Assembly: GCF_039537585.1 (NCBI RefSeq)
Contig: NZ_BAABAU010000001.1
Span: 1,612,001-1,676,000, forward strand
DNA: 64,000 nucleotides
Origin: Frondihabitans peucedani
GTDB lineage: Bacteria; Actinomycetota; Actinomycetes; Actinomycetales; Microbacteriaceae
Direction: 5' to 3'
Shown: piece after piece, positions 9,028 through 17,522 of the stretch
Numbering within the stretch: the first letter of the stretch is position 1
Layout: every line of letters begins with the position of its first letter
Made by a program: the position numbers and the translations under genes
Notes under the pieces: generated by a model
Database searches by the model: none
What the model was told of the DNA's origin: nothing
Seen by the model: only the letters and a program-made list of their open reading frames with translations

Positions 9028-9048
9028 GTTGAGCGTGCTCGACTCAAC
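9028..9048 (-). promoter_or_regulatory. Second HAIR-like site
   Basis: GTTGAGC-N7-ACTCAAC keeps the seven-base spacing and the TTGAG/CTCAA core of HAIR, with changes in the outer bases. It lies 41 bases beyond the perfect site and overlaps the last codon of the upstream stress protein. It may be a weaker HspR site giving cooperative binding. Confidence 0.6.
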
Positions 9049-9728
9049 TAGTTCTTGTAGACGCCCTGCGACAGGACCTGGGCGGCGCGCGCCGCCACTT
9101 CAGCCCGGACGAGCACCTCGTAGCGGCCCGCCTCCATAGTCTTGACCGACGAGAAGTCGCGCTGCCCGCGGGTGGCCGCGTGGCCGAGGAATCCGAACAG
9201 GGCTCCCCAGAGGGCGCCGAAGCCGACTGCCGTGAGGAGGACGCCGAAGGGGTTGACTCCGCCGACGAAGATGCTGAACAGGATGCCGATGGCGAGACCG
9301 AACCAGAGGCCGCTCACGAGACCGCGGACGGCAGCGCGGCCGTTCGTCAGCCGACCGGAGACGTTCTCGACCGTGCGGATGTCGTGGCCGACGATCGACA
9401 CGTTCTCGACCGGGAAGCCCTCGTCGCTCAGGGTGTCGACGGCCTTCTGGGCATCCTCGTACTTCGTGAAGGTCGCGACGACCTGCGGATAGCTGCCGCC
9501 GACGAACGCACCGACGCCGCCGATCGACTCGGCCGCGGAGCCCGTGGTCTCGGCGGTCGGGGCGGAGGCGGCCTGCGGCGGCTGCGATCCTGCCGGGGCG
9601 TACTCTCCGTAGGCGGGACGCTCGGGACGCTCGGCGCGCTCGGGGGTCTCGGGGCTCTCGGCGGCGGGCCGGTCGTCGTCACCGGGGAGGTCGTGAGCGG
9701 GGCGGCCGGTCGGGATGTCGTTCGACAT
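9048..9728 (-). CDS. General stress protein, YflT/GSP17M-like domain with glycine-zipper membrane segment
   Basis: A 226-residue protein. Residues 1-75 are acidic and proline-rich, with repeated P-E-R units, and are probably disordered. Next is a GSP17M/YflT-like alpha-beta domain (VVATFTKYEDAQKAVDTL, VENVSIVGHD). Then come two hydrophobic stretches rich in glycine (GLVSGLWFGLAIGILFSIFV, GVLLTAVGFGALWGALFGF), likely membrane-inserted, and a short C-terminal strand region. Homologues are annotated as general stress proteins of unknown mechanism. The ATG at 9728 has AGAGGAAACC upstream. It runs towards clpC and ends at the second HAIR-like site, so read-through into clpC is possible. Confidence 0.8.
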   Translation of the reverse strand: MSNDIPTGRPAHDLPGDDDRPAAESPETPERAERPERPAYGEYAPAGSQPPQAASAPTAETTGSAAESIGGVGAFVGGSYPQVVATFTKYEDAQKAVDTLSDEGFPVENVSIVGHDIRTVENVSGRLTNGRAAVRGLVSGLWFGLAIGILFSIFVGGVNPFGVLLTAVGFGALWGALFGFLGHAATRGQRDFSSVKTMEAGRYEVLVRAEVAARAAQVLSQGVYKN

Positions 9729-9841
9729 GGTTTCCTCTTCTCGAAGGGTCGTCTGGCGGCCCAGTATGGACGTCCTAGCAGGGAGGACTCGCAGGCAACA
9801 GGGATTACTTCGAGGCTGCCTCCCGTGTGACAATCCAGCTG

Positions 9842-10840
9842 ATGAGCACGCCGGACCTCCAGGATCACCAGGACACTCAGCCGCGGACGACAGCGGCGGG
9901 GCCGCCGATCAATTCGGAGGTGCACGGGCGCGACATCGACGGCGCGATCCACCTGTACAGCGACGGCTACAACGGCACCGGGATGCACGCGACCAAGAGC
10001 GACGACCCCTTCGCCTTCCGCTACACGATCCGCGGCGACGAGCAGCTCACCCTCCGGACCTCCCGCTTCGCCGCCTCGATCCTCGGCACCGTCGACCCCG
10101 AAGGCGAGTACGTGGTCTCGTGGATCTCCGCGGGCGAGGGCGTCATGGACGTCGGCGGCGAGGAGAAGCGCCTCACGATCGGTCAGCCGGCGATGTTCCC
10201 CACCGGCAAGCGCTTCGCGTTCCGCTTCCGCGACTACGCGCAGAACCTCATCCACTTCGACTCCGCCTTCCTCGAGCGCGTCGCCGCCGAGCGAGCGGGG
10301 GCCGCGCCGACCAAGCTGCACTTCCTGCACACGGAGGTCCCGGGGCGCGAGGCGCTGATCCGGTGGCAGGAGGCCGTCGCCAGTGTCGCCGGGACGATCC
10401 TGGGCTCGGAGGCCACCCCGCTGATGCGGTCGGAGGCGAACCTGCTCGCCGCCAACGCCCTCCTCGACACCTTCGCCTATGAAGGTCCGGAGGCGACGTC
10501 ACTGACGATCCCGCCGAGCAGTGGCCGGCTGGCCGCGGCCCTGGAGTTCGTGCACTCCCACGCCGAGATGCCGCTCACGACGACCGACATCGCTCAGGCG
10601 GCGGGCCTCAGTCTGCGCGGACTGCAGCACGCGTTCAGCCGCCAGTTCGAGATGACGCCGACCGAGTACCTCCGAGGCGTGCGGCTCGACCGGGTCCGGG
10701 TCGACCTCCTCGCGGCGACGCCCTCGCGCGAGACCGTGGCCTCGATCGCGCACCGTTGGGGGTTCTCACACTCGGGGCGCTTCTCGTCGGCGTACGCCAA
10801 GCGCTTCGGCGAGTACCCGACCGAGACGCTCCGGCGCTGA
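9842..10840 (+). CDS. AraC-family transcriptional regulator
   Basis: A 332-residue regulator. The N-terminal two thirds form a cupin-like sensing domain (RFAASILGTVDPEGEYVVSW near 75). The C-terminal 100 residues are the AraC double helix-turn-helix: LTTTDIAQAAGLSLRGLQHAFSR near 250, then VASIAHRWGFSHSGRFSSAYAKRFGEYP at the end. The N-terminal domain resembles AraC_binding_2 (NtaR/FeaR-like) proteins that sense aromatic or amine compounds. The ATG at 9842 is chosen; a GTG at 9827 in frame adds five residues and neither has a strong ribosome site. No catabolic operon is adjacent, so its target is not evident. Confidence 0.86.
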   Translation: MSTPDLQDHQDTQPRTTAAGPPINSEVHGRDIDGAIHLYSDGYNGTGMHATKSDDPFAFRYTIRGDEQLTLRTSRFAASILGTVDPEGEYVVSWISAGEGVMDVGGEEKRLTIGQPAMFPTGKRFAFRFRDYAQNLIHFDSAFLERVAAERAGAAPTKLHFLHTEVPGREALIRWQEAVASVAGTILGSEATPLMRSEANLLAANALLDTFAYEGPEATSLTIPPSSGRLAAALEFVHSHAEMPLTTTDIAQAAGLSLRGLQHAFSRQFEMTPTEYLRGVRLDRVRVDLLAATPSRETVASIAHRWGFSHSGRFSSAYAKRFGEYPTETLRR

Positions 10841-10909
10841 GGGTCGCCGGACGGGCTGGCGAGAGCCTTAGCGGTCAGGCCCAGGATGCCACCGGGTGCG
10901 TGAGACAGT

Positions 10910-10946
10910 CCAATCCGCTCCGGCGACGCTCACAAGGTGCCAATCC
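10910..10946 (+). promoter_or_regulatory. Two direct CCAATCC repeats before the MocR gene
   Basis: CCAATCC occurs at 10910-10916 and again at 10940-10946, exactly 30 bp apart (about three helical turns), directly upstream of the MocR-type gene. Direct, helically phased repeats are the usual operator form for MocR/PdxR regulators, so this is a plausible autoregulatory site. Confidence 0.5.
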
Positions 10947-10961
10947 TCCTAGAGTGGATCC

Positions 10962-12407
10962 ATGTCGACCCCGTCGCCCGGTTCCGCACCCTTCACGGTC
11001 CGGACCACCGCCCTCACCACCCTCCTCGGCGAGTGGCGGCACGGCGGCCGGGCGCACGCCGAACTCGCCGACAAGCTCGGCCTGCTTCTGATCGACGGCC
11101 GGCTCCGCTCCGGCACGCGTCTCCCGGCCGAGCGCGAGCTGGCCGCGGCACTCGGCGTCAGCCGGACCACCATCGTCTCCGCCTACCGGGGCCTGCGGGA
11201 GCGCGGCATCCTGCGGAGCGTCCAGGGCTCGGGCAGCGTCCTCGAGCTGCCGGCGACGGGGGCGCAGGATCACTCGGCCCGCGCTCTCGAGATCGACTTC
11301 AGCAAGGCTGCTCCCGCGGCCTGGTCCGAGCTCCCCGCGATCGCCGCGTCCGCGCTCGAGCGGCTCCCCGAGCAGATGGCGGTCGGAGGCGTCGACCTGT
11401 TCGGGCTGCCCGACCTCCGCGAGCGGATCGCCGAGCGCTTCACCGAGCGCGGTGCGCCGACGAGCCCGGACAACATCCTGGTCACCCTCGGCGCCCAGCA
11501 CGCGATCGCCCTGGTCGCCCGGACTCTGCTCGGGCGTTCCGACCGGGTCGTCGTCGAGACGCCCGGCTATCCGCACGCACTCGACGCGTTCCTCGCCGCC
11601 GGCGCCCGCCTCGTCGCCAGCCCGCTGACCCCGAGCGGCACCGACGCGTCGCACCTCGCCGAGACGATGCGCGACGCGCGGCCGTCGCTCATCTACCTGA
11701 TGCCCGACTTCCACAACCCCACCGGCACGTCGATGCCCGACGCCGATCGGGAGCGCCTCCTGTCGGTCGCCGCGGCCACCGGCACCCCGCTGCTCGTCGA
11801 CGAGACGACGGCCGAGCTCGACATCGACCGGGGCCGGACCACCACGCCCTTCGCCGCCCTGCCGTCGCGCGGCGCCGGCGTGATCACGGTCGGGTCGGTC
11901 AGCAAGACGATGTGGAGCGGGCTCCGCGTCGGGTGGATCCGGGCTGAGAGGCACCTCATCGACCGCTTCGCTCTCGCCCGCCCCGCAGCCGACATGGGCA
12001 ACTCCACGCTCGACCAGCTCGTCGCGGCGGAGGCTCTCCCCCACCTCCCGCGCCTCCTCGCGCAGCGGGCGGTGCAGCTGGGTGCAGGCCGCGATCACGC
12101 GGTGTCGCTCCTCCGGGAGCTCCTGCCCGGGTGGGACGTGCCCGACGTGCACGGAGGCCTGGCCCTCTGGGTGGGCCTCGGGGCACCGCTGAGCTCGGCG
12201 CTGGCCGTGTCGGCGCGGGCACGCGGCGTCACCATCACGGCGGGATCGCGCTTCGGGATCGACGGCGCGTTCGAGCGCGACATCCGGATCCCGTTCACGG
12301 CGCCGCTCCCGGTGCTGACGGAGGGCATCGGCCGGCTGGCCGAGGCGTGGGAGAGCGTCGGCACCGGTCGCCGCGGCCCCGTCCTGGAGCCGGCGCTCGT
12401 CGTGTGA
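10962..12407 (+). CDS. MocR-family regulator (GntR winged helix fused to aminotransferase-like domain)
   Basis: A 481-residue fusion. Residues 30-95 are a GntR winged helix (LRSGTRLPAERELAAALGVSRTTI). The remainder is a fold-type I aminotransferase-like domain with the PLP Lys in TVGSVSKTMWSGLRVGWIR near 313 and the conserved MPDFHNPTG near 248 (the usual YxxPxxxNPTG segment). MocR proteins use PLP as an effector or bind amino compounds to control vitamin B6, GABA or transport genes. No pdxST genes or YczE-type membrane gene lie next to it, so this member is an orphan. It starts at the ATG at 10962, 15 bases after the second CCAATCC repeat. Confidence 0.9.
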   Translation: MSTPSPGSAPFTVRTTALTTLLGEWRHGGRAHAELADKLGLLLIDGRLRSGTRLPAERELAAALGVSRTTIVSAYRGLRERGILRSVQGSGSVLELPATGAQDHSARALEIDFSKAAPAAWSELPAIAASALERLPEQMAVGGVDLFGLPDLRERIAERFTERGAPTSPDNILVTLGAQHAIALVARTLLGRSDRVVVETPGYPHALDAFLAAGARLVASPLTPSGTDASHLAETMRDARPSLIYLMPDFHNPTGTSMPDADRERLLSVAAATGTPLLVDETTAELDIDRGRTTTPFAALPSRGAGVITVGSVSKTMWSGLRVGWIRAERHLIDRFALARPAADMGNSTLDQLVAAEALPHLPRLLAQRAVQLGAGRDHAVSLLRELLPGWDVPDVHGGLALWVGLGAPLSSALAVSARARGVTITAGSRFGIDGAFERDIRIPFTAPLPVLTEGIGRLAEAWESVGTGRRGPVLEPALVV

Positions 12408-12527
12408 GGCAGGCCGACCGGCCGACCGGCCGGCACCTCGGCCCGCACCTCCGTCCGGCGCCCGAACCCCGCTGCGCGGGGGTGTCGCCGACGCTCGGGC
12501 GTGCGAGGCGACTGACAGGATGACGGC

Positions 12528-13025
12528 ATGAGCAGCGGCCCCGACGACAGCACCCACCCGGAGCGAGACGAGTGGCCGGCGACCGGGCCGGCGTACCGCC
12601 GCTCGGAGGTGTCGGCGGTCGTCGGGCACGGCGAGGCGGACTGGGCGCGCCAGTGCTCCGCGATCCTGCGCTGGGAGGTCAAGACGCGCAGCGGGTTCGC
12701 CGTGTCGGACGCCTCGCCCGTCGTCGCCGGTGCGCGACTCCGGATCACGGCCCGTGTCGCGGGCATCACGGTGGTGGAGCCGGTGGAGGTGGTCGCCGTC
12801 GTGCGCCGGGCCGACCGGGTCGGGTTCTCGTACCGGACGCTCCCCGGCCACCCGGTCGACGGCGAGGAGGCGTTCGTGCTGCACCGCAGCGGCGACGTCG
12901 TGTCACTGAGCATCCGCTCGCTCACGCGGCCCGCCGCCCAGCAGCCGTGGCGCGCGCTCCACCCGGTGCTCCGTCTGGCGCAGCTCGTCGCACGGCGGAG
13001 GTACCTCCGCGCGCTCGTCGCCTAG
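12528..13025 (+). CDS. DUF1990 family protein
   Basis: A 165-residue protein matching the DUF1990 (YndH-type) family found in actinobacteria and plants. Family features are YRRSEVSAVVGHGEADW at the N-terminus, the ILRWEVKTRSGF segment near 48, the VEPVEVVAVVRRADRVGFSY strand pair near 90 and the GYRTLPGHP-like segment (YRTLPGHPVDGEEAF). The fold is predicted to be START/SRPBCC-like; no biochemical function is established. The ATG at 12528 follows a GGATGACGGC stretch. Its TAG stop shares a CTAG tetramer with the stop of the convergent penicillin-binding-protein gene, so the two genes overlap by four bases. Confidence 0.85.
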   Translation: MSSGPDDSTHPERDEWPATGPAYRRSEVSAVVGHGEADWARQCSAILRWEVKTRSGFAVSDASPVVAGARLRITARVAGITVVEPVEVVAVVRRADRVGFSYRTLPGHPVDGEEAFVLHRSGDVVSLSIRSLTRPAAQQPWRALHPVLRLAQLVARRRYLRALVA

Positions 13026-15346
13026 TTCTTGGGCGCGGTGCCGTTCTTGCCGCCGCCGCCGTTGCCCTTGCCGTTGCCGCCCGAGGTGCCGCCGGTGATG
13101 CCGGGGTTGCCGACCGAGGTCGTGCCGGGCGTCGTGCCCGCTCCGGAGCGACCGGACTTGCCGTCGCTGTTCTTACTCGGCGTCGCGGCCTTGGGAGGCG
13201 CGACGTAGCCGATCTCGGACTGCGGCGGCGCCGGGAAGGCGTCGCCGCCCTTGTAGGCCTGGTTGAGCGCCGCGATGATGATCTTGTCCATCGAGAACTT
13301 GAGGCTGTAGCCGTACTGGCCGTTGATGTACGCCTTGTAGAAGCCGACCGAGCCCGAGATGTTGCCGACCCAGGTCGCCTGCGCGATGCGGCTCGTCGAG
13401 GTGACGAGCCAGTTCTGCACAGCCGCGTCGGTGGTGCCCGTCTTGGCGATGATCGGAACGCCGTCGCCCGGGTTGGCCGAGGCACCGGTGCCACCCGGCT
13501 TCAGGACGTTCTGCAGCGCGTAGTCGACGCCGGCGGCGACGTCTTGAGGCATGCCCTGCGTGCACTTCGTCTTGCTGACGGGGAGCGACTTGCCGGTGGC
13601 GTCGGTGATGCTGTCGATCGCGATCGGGGTGCAGACGACGCCGTGGTTCGCCATGCCGGCGTAGGCCGTCGCCATGGTGAGAGGCGCGATGTAGTTCGTG
13701 CCGAGGATCATCGGCGGTACCGAGATGAAGGGGTTCGACTTGGCGTCGGCAGCGTGGATGCCCATGCCGAAGGCAGTGTTCTGAATCGCGCAGAGGTCGA
13801 GCTTCTTGCCCATCTGCGCGAACGCGGTGTTGACCGAGTCGGCGGTGGCCGCGAGGACCGTCATCGATGCAGGAGCCGGATCGGCGTTCGACACGGGCCA
13901 CGGGTCGTTGCCGATGCCGTAGCAGGAGTTGGTGAACTCGGAGTCGACGTAGTTGTGCTCGGTCGTCGACACCGACTCGTTCAGCGTGTGGCCCGCCTCG
14001 AGCCAGGCGGCGAGAGTGAACGCCTTGAACGACGAACCGGTCTGGAAGCCCTGCGAGCCGCCCCGGTCGTAGTCGGTGTTGTAGTTGACGCTCGTGGACC
14101 CGGGATCTGAACTGCGGACCTCGTTGAAGGTCGTGTTCTGCACCATCGTGACGATCCTGCCGGTGCCGGGCTCGACCGCGGTGCTCGCGGCGCCGACGTT
14201 CATGCCGGGCACGTACTTCGGCATGTATGCGCTGACGGCGTTCTGCGACGTCTTCTGCAGGTCGAGGTTCAGCGTCGTGTGGATCGCCAGACCGCCCTCG
14301 GTCAGCGTCTCGAGGCGGTCGGACTGGGTCTTGCCGAACGCCGGGTCGGCCGCGATCGACAGCTCGACGTACTTGCAGAAGTAGCCGGCGTCGTAGCGGG
14401 CCGCGGTGCCGCAGCCGTTGGTCTGGGGGCTGATGCGCGGCTGGATCGGCGTCTTCGTCGCCAGCGCCAGCTGGGCGTCGGTGATGTCGCCCACCTTGTG
14501 CATGCTCCGGAGGACGTAGTCGCGTCGCGCCTTGGTGAGGGCGTAGCCGTTGGCCTTGCCGTTCTCCTTGCTGCTCGGCTGGTCGATCCGGAGGTTGGCC
14601 GGGTTGTTGATGATCGCCGTGAGGGTGGCCGCCTGGACGAGGCTGAGGTTCTTCGCGGGGACGCCGAAGTAGTACTCGGACGCGGCCTGGATGCCGTACA
14701 CGGTGCCGCCGAAGCCGACGATGTTGAGGTAGCTGCGGAGGATGTCGTCTTTGCTGTAGCGCTTCTCGACGCCGATGGCGTAGCGCATCTCGCGGAGCTT
14801 GCGCGCGGGGGTCGTCGCGGTGACCTGCTTGTAGCACGCGGTCGCCGACGCCTGACCCTCCTTGGTGTTGGGGTCGTACTGCTGCGCGCACCGCTGGACG
14901 AGCACGTTCTTCACGTACTGCTGGGTGATCGACGAGCCGCCCTGCACGTCGTGGCCGAGCGTGGTCGACAGGACACCGCGGACGGTGCCCTGGACGTCGA
15001 TGGCGCCCTCCTTGTAGAAGCGCGGGTCTTCGGTGTCGACGGCCGACCTCGTCGCCGACAGCGAGATGTCTTTCAGCGCGACGTCGGTGCGGTTCTGCAC
15101 GTAGAACGAGGCGATCTTGACGTCGTGCCCGCCCTGCTTGGCGTAGATCGACGACGCCTGAGCCGGCTGCGTGATCTTGAGGTAGCTCGGCAACGCGTTG
15201 AACGTGTCGGCTGCGGTCACGACGCCTTCGCTCGCGACGGACAGCGTCGGGACGACGAGCATGGCGGCGAGCAGACCGGCGACGACGGAGAGGCCGACGA
15301 ACCCGATCAGCGCACCGATCACTTTGGGGGCTGATCGACTGGTCAC
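13022..15346 (-). CDS. Class A penicillin-binding protein (PonA-type transglycosylase/transpeptidase)
   Basis: A 774-residue cell-wall synthase. After a short cytoplasmic start comes one membrane anchor (VIGALIGFVGLSVVAGLLAA). The GT51 glycosyltransferase domain carries TEDPRFYKEGAIDVQG and QGGSSITQQYVKNVL. The transpeptidase domain has the SxxK motif in QTGSSFKAFTLAAW, SxN in TADSVNTAF and KTG in IAKTGTTDAAVQNW. The tail is rich in Gly, Ser, Asn and Lys. It polymerises and cross-links peptidoglycan outside the membrane. The start is taken as GTG at 15346, giving VTSRSAPK before the anchor; longer readings add only out-of-character Arg-rich sequence. The gene ends overlapping the DUF1990 gene. 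Confidence 0.92.
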   Translation of the reverse strand: MTSRSAPKVIGALIGFVGLSVVAGLLAAMLVVPTLSVASEGVVTAADTFNALPSYLKITQPAQASSIYAKQGGHDVKIASFYVQNRTDVALKDISLSATRSAVDTEDPRFYKEGAIDVQGTVRGVLSTTLGHDVQGGSSITQQYVKNVLVQRCAQQYDPNTKEGQASATACYKQVTATTPARKLREMRYAIGVEKRYSKDDILRSYLNIVGFGGTVYGIQAASEYYFGVPAKNLSLVQAATLTAIINNPANLRIDQPSSKENGKANGYALTKARRDYVLRSMHKVGDITDAQLALATKTPIQPRISPQTNGCGTAARYDAGYFCKYVELSIAADPAFGKTQSDRLETLTEGGLAIHTTLNLDLQKTSQNAVSAYMPKYVPGMNVGAASTAVEPGTGRIVTMVQNTTFNEVRSSDPGSTSVNYNTDYDRGGSQGFQTGSSFKAFTLAAWLEAGHTLNESVSTTEHNYVDSEFTNSCYGIGNDPWPVSNADPAPASMTVLAATADSVNTAFAQMGKKLDLCAIQNTAFGMGIHAADAKSNPFISVPPMILGTNYIAPLTMATAYAGMANHGVVCTPIAIDSITDATGKSLPVSKTKCTQGMPQDVAAGVDYALQNVLKPGGTGASANPGDGVPIIAKTGTTDAAVQNWLVTSTSRIAQATWVGNISGSVGFYKAYINGQYGYSLKFSMDKIIIAALNQAYKGGDAFPAPPQSEIGYVAPPKAATPSKNSDGKSGRSGAGTTPGTTSVGNPGITGGTSGGNGKGNGGGGKNGTAPKN

Positions 15347-15440
15347 GGTGCAACGGTAGACGCGGTCGTCCCGATCCGGAAACGGCTCGCTCCCCTTTCG
15401 AGAGAAATCGTCCTGAAGGACGACCCTGTGGAGGAGCAGC

Positions 15441-16079
15441 TCAGCCCCCCGTGCCGCCGAGCTCCCTGACCTGCCGCTCGAAGAGCGTCGCGCCGCCCTG
15501 CGCCGGGTGCCGCACGGCCACCGCCTCGATCCCGGACGCGGCCAGCGCACCCTGGGCCTTCCTCCCGACGGCCACGACGCGGGCCTCGGGGAACACCTCC
15601 AGCAGCTCGAGCACGAGCGGCGTCCCGTCGCGCACCTCCTGAGGCCTGGGCGTCCGGTTGGTGTGCCGATCGCCCGCGACGAACGGGTGGTGCGGGTACA
15701 CCGGCCACGAGACCGGGAGCGGCCCCGTCCATCCTGCGAACGTCTTCCAGACGACTCTCGATGACGCCTCCCAGGGAGCCGCAGGATCGGCGGGCACCTC
15801 GAACCCGTCGCCGTCCGGCGCGCCCGTGAGCACCCCGGGGCGCGCGGTCAGCTCGCGCACGCTCACGAAGGGGACGCCCGTGATGGTCGCACCGCGCCAG
15901 CCGGGCGCCTCGCCGACGAGGAGGAGGCGGGATCCTGCGGCCCGGAGGGTCTCGAGGTACCGGCGGAGGTTGCGCCGCCGCAGGGCGCCGTCGGGCGTGC
16001 CCTCGTCGTAGAGGAACTCGGCGTCGGGTGGGGCCGGCACCTCGTCGAGGAGGGCGAAGAAGCGGTCGAGAGAGCGCAC
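15441..16079 (-). CDS. Uracil-DNA glycosylase superfamily protein
   Basis: A 212-residue protein with the UDG fold. The segment LLLVGEAPGWRGATITGVPF near residue 53 matches the GEAPGxxxxxxGxPF motif of family 4/5-type enzymes, and AVAVRHPAQGG near 190 corresponds to the second motif (H-P-S/A-x-x-G) that inserts into the DNA minor groove. These enzymes remove uracil or deaminated bases; however, it lacks the four-Cys iron-sulfur pattern of family 4, so substrate and activity are uncertain. It lies nine bases after the end of the aldehyde dehydrogenase gene's neighbour region and is transcribed leftwards towards the PBP gene, from which it is separated by about 95 bases. Confidence 0.75.
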   Translation of the reverse strand: MRSLDRFFALLDEVPAPPDAEFLYDEGTPDGALRRRNLRRYLETLRAAGSRLLLVGEAPGWRGATITGVPFVSVRELTARPGVLTGAPDGDGFEVPADPAAPWEASSRVVWKTFAGWTGPLPVSWPVYPHHPFVAGDRHTNRTPRPQEVRDGTPLVLELLEVFPEARVVAVGRKAQGALAASGIEAVAVRHPAQGGATLFERQVRELGGTGG

Positions 16080-16088
16080 GGCCGGGCC

Positions 16089-17522
16089 TCAGCCGGTGTA
16101 CGACATCACGTGCTTGATGCGCGTGTAGTCCTCGAAGCCGTACGACGAGAGGTCTTTGCCGTAGCCGGAGTGCTTGAACCCGCCGTGCGGCATCTCGGCC
16201 ACGATCGGGATGTGCGTGTTGATCCACACGCAGCCGAAGTCGAGTCGCTTCGACATCCGCATGGCCCTCGAGTGGTCGGTGGTCCAGACGCTCGAGGCGA
16301 GGCCGTACTGCACGCCGTTCGCCCAGCGCAGGGCCTCCGCCTCGTCAGTGAAGCGCTGCACCGTGATGACCGGGCCGAAGATCTCGTTCTGCACCGCGTC
16401 GTCGTCCTGCGCGAGGCCCGAGACGATCGTCGCCTCGTGGAAGTAGCCGACGTCGCCCTGCCGGTGCCCGCCGAGCTCGATCGACGCGCGGTCGGGCAGG
16501 CGCTCGAGGAAGCCCTGCACCTGGGCGAGCTGGGCGGCGTTGTTGACCGGGCCGAAGAAGGCGGCAGGATCGCGCGGCGCACCGGTGCGGGCGTGCTCGC
16601 GCGCGTAGGCGGCGAGCTCGCGCACGAAGTCGTCGTGGATGCCGTCCTGCACGAGGAGGCGCGTGGCCGCCGTGCAGTCCTGGCCGGCGTTGAAGAAGCC
16701 CGCCTCGACGATGCCCTTGACCGCCAGTGCGACGTCGGCGTCGTCGAAGACGACGACCGGAGCCTTGCCGCCGAGCTCGAGGTGCACGCGCTTGAGGTCG
16801 TCGGCCGCCGCCCTCGCGACGGCCATGCCCGCCCGCACCGAGCCCGTGATCGACACCAGCTGCGGGGTCGGGTGGGCGATCATCGCGGCACCGGTCGTCC
16901 GGTCGCCGGTGATGACGTTCAGCACCCCCGGCGGCAGGAACTCGGCCGCGACCTCCGCCAGCAGCAGCGTCGCCGACGGCGTCGTGTCGGACGGCTTCAG
17001 CACCGTGGTGTTGCCCGCCGCGAGCGCCGGGGCGAACTTCCACACGGCCATGTTGAGCGGGTAGTTCCACGGCGTCACCTGGCCGACGACGCCGATCGGC
17101 TCGCGCCGGAGGAACGAGGTGTGGTCTCGCAGGTACTCGCCCGCGCTCATGCCCTGCAGGTGCCGGGCCTCGCCGGCGAAGAACCGGATCTGGTCGACGC
17201 TGAGCAGGATCTCGTCGGCCACCAGCGACGCCCGCGGCTTGCCGGTGTCGAGCGACTCGAGGTCGGCGAACTCGTCGGCCCGCGCCTCCATGGCGTCGGC
17301 GATGCGGAACAGGGCCAGCTGCCGCTCGGCCGGGGTCGTCTCGCCCCAGGTCTCGAAGGCGCGGGCCGCGGCGGTGAACGCGCGGTCGACGGTCTCGGCG
17401 TCCGACACCGGGGAGACGCCGTAGACCTCCTCCGTCGCAGGATCGATCAGGTCGAAGGTCGACGCGCCGGTCGCCTCGGTGAAGCGGCCGTCGATGAAGT
17501 TGCCGAGGGGTGCGTGCGCCAT
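16089..17522 (-). CDS. NAD(P)-dependent aldehyde dehydrogenase, aminobutyraldehyde/betaine-aldehyde type
   Basis: A 477-residue aldehyde dehydrogenase. The cofactor motif VTPWNYPLNMAVWKFAPALAAGN lies near 150, the general-base Glu in HLELGGKAPVVVF near 250 and the nucleophile Cys in FFNAGQDCTAATR near 285. The GQDCTA motif, rather than GQxCCA, and the overall pattern point to 4-aminobutyraldehyde (PatD/PuuC-like) or betaine aldehyde dehydrogenase. These oxidise aldehydes from polyamine or choline breakdown to acids. Its ATG overlaps the stop of the upstream TetR gene as ATGA, so the two are one operon. A class III aminotransferase lies 7 kb away and could be a partner, but they are not linked. 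Confidence 0.87.
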   Translation of the reverse strand: MAHAPLGNFIDGRFTEATGASTFDLIDPATEEVYGVSPVSDAETVDRAFTAAARAFETWGETTPAERQLALFRIADAMEARADEFADLESLDTGKPRASLVADEILLSVDQIRFFAGEARHLQGMSAGEYLRDHTSFLRREPIGVVGQVTPWNYPLNMAVWKFAPALAAGNTTVLKPSDTTPSATLLLAEVAAEFLPPGVLNVITGDRTTGAAMIAHPTPQLVSITGSVRAGMAVARAAADDLKRVHLELGGKAPVVVFDDADVALAVKGIVEAGFFNAGQDCTAATRLLVQDGIHDDFVRELAAYAREHARTGAPRDPAAFFGPVNNAAQLAQVQGFLERLPDRASIELGGHRQGDVGYFHEATIVSGLAQDDDAVQNEIFGPVITVQRFTDEAEALRWANGVQYGLASSVWTTDHSRAMRMSKRLDFGCVWINTHIPIVAEMPHGGFKHSGYGKDLSSYGFEDYTRIKHVMSYTG

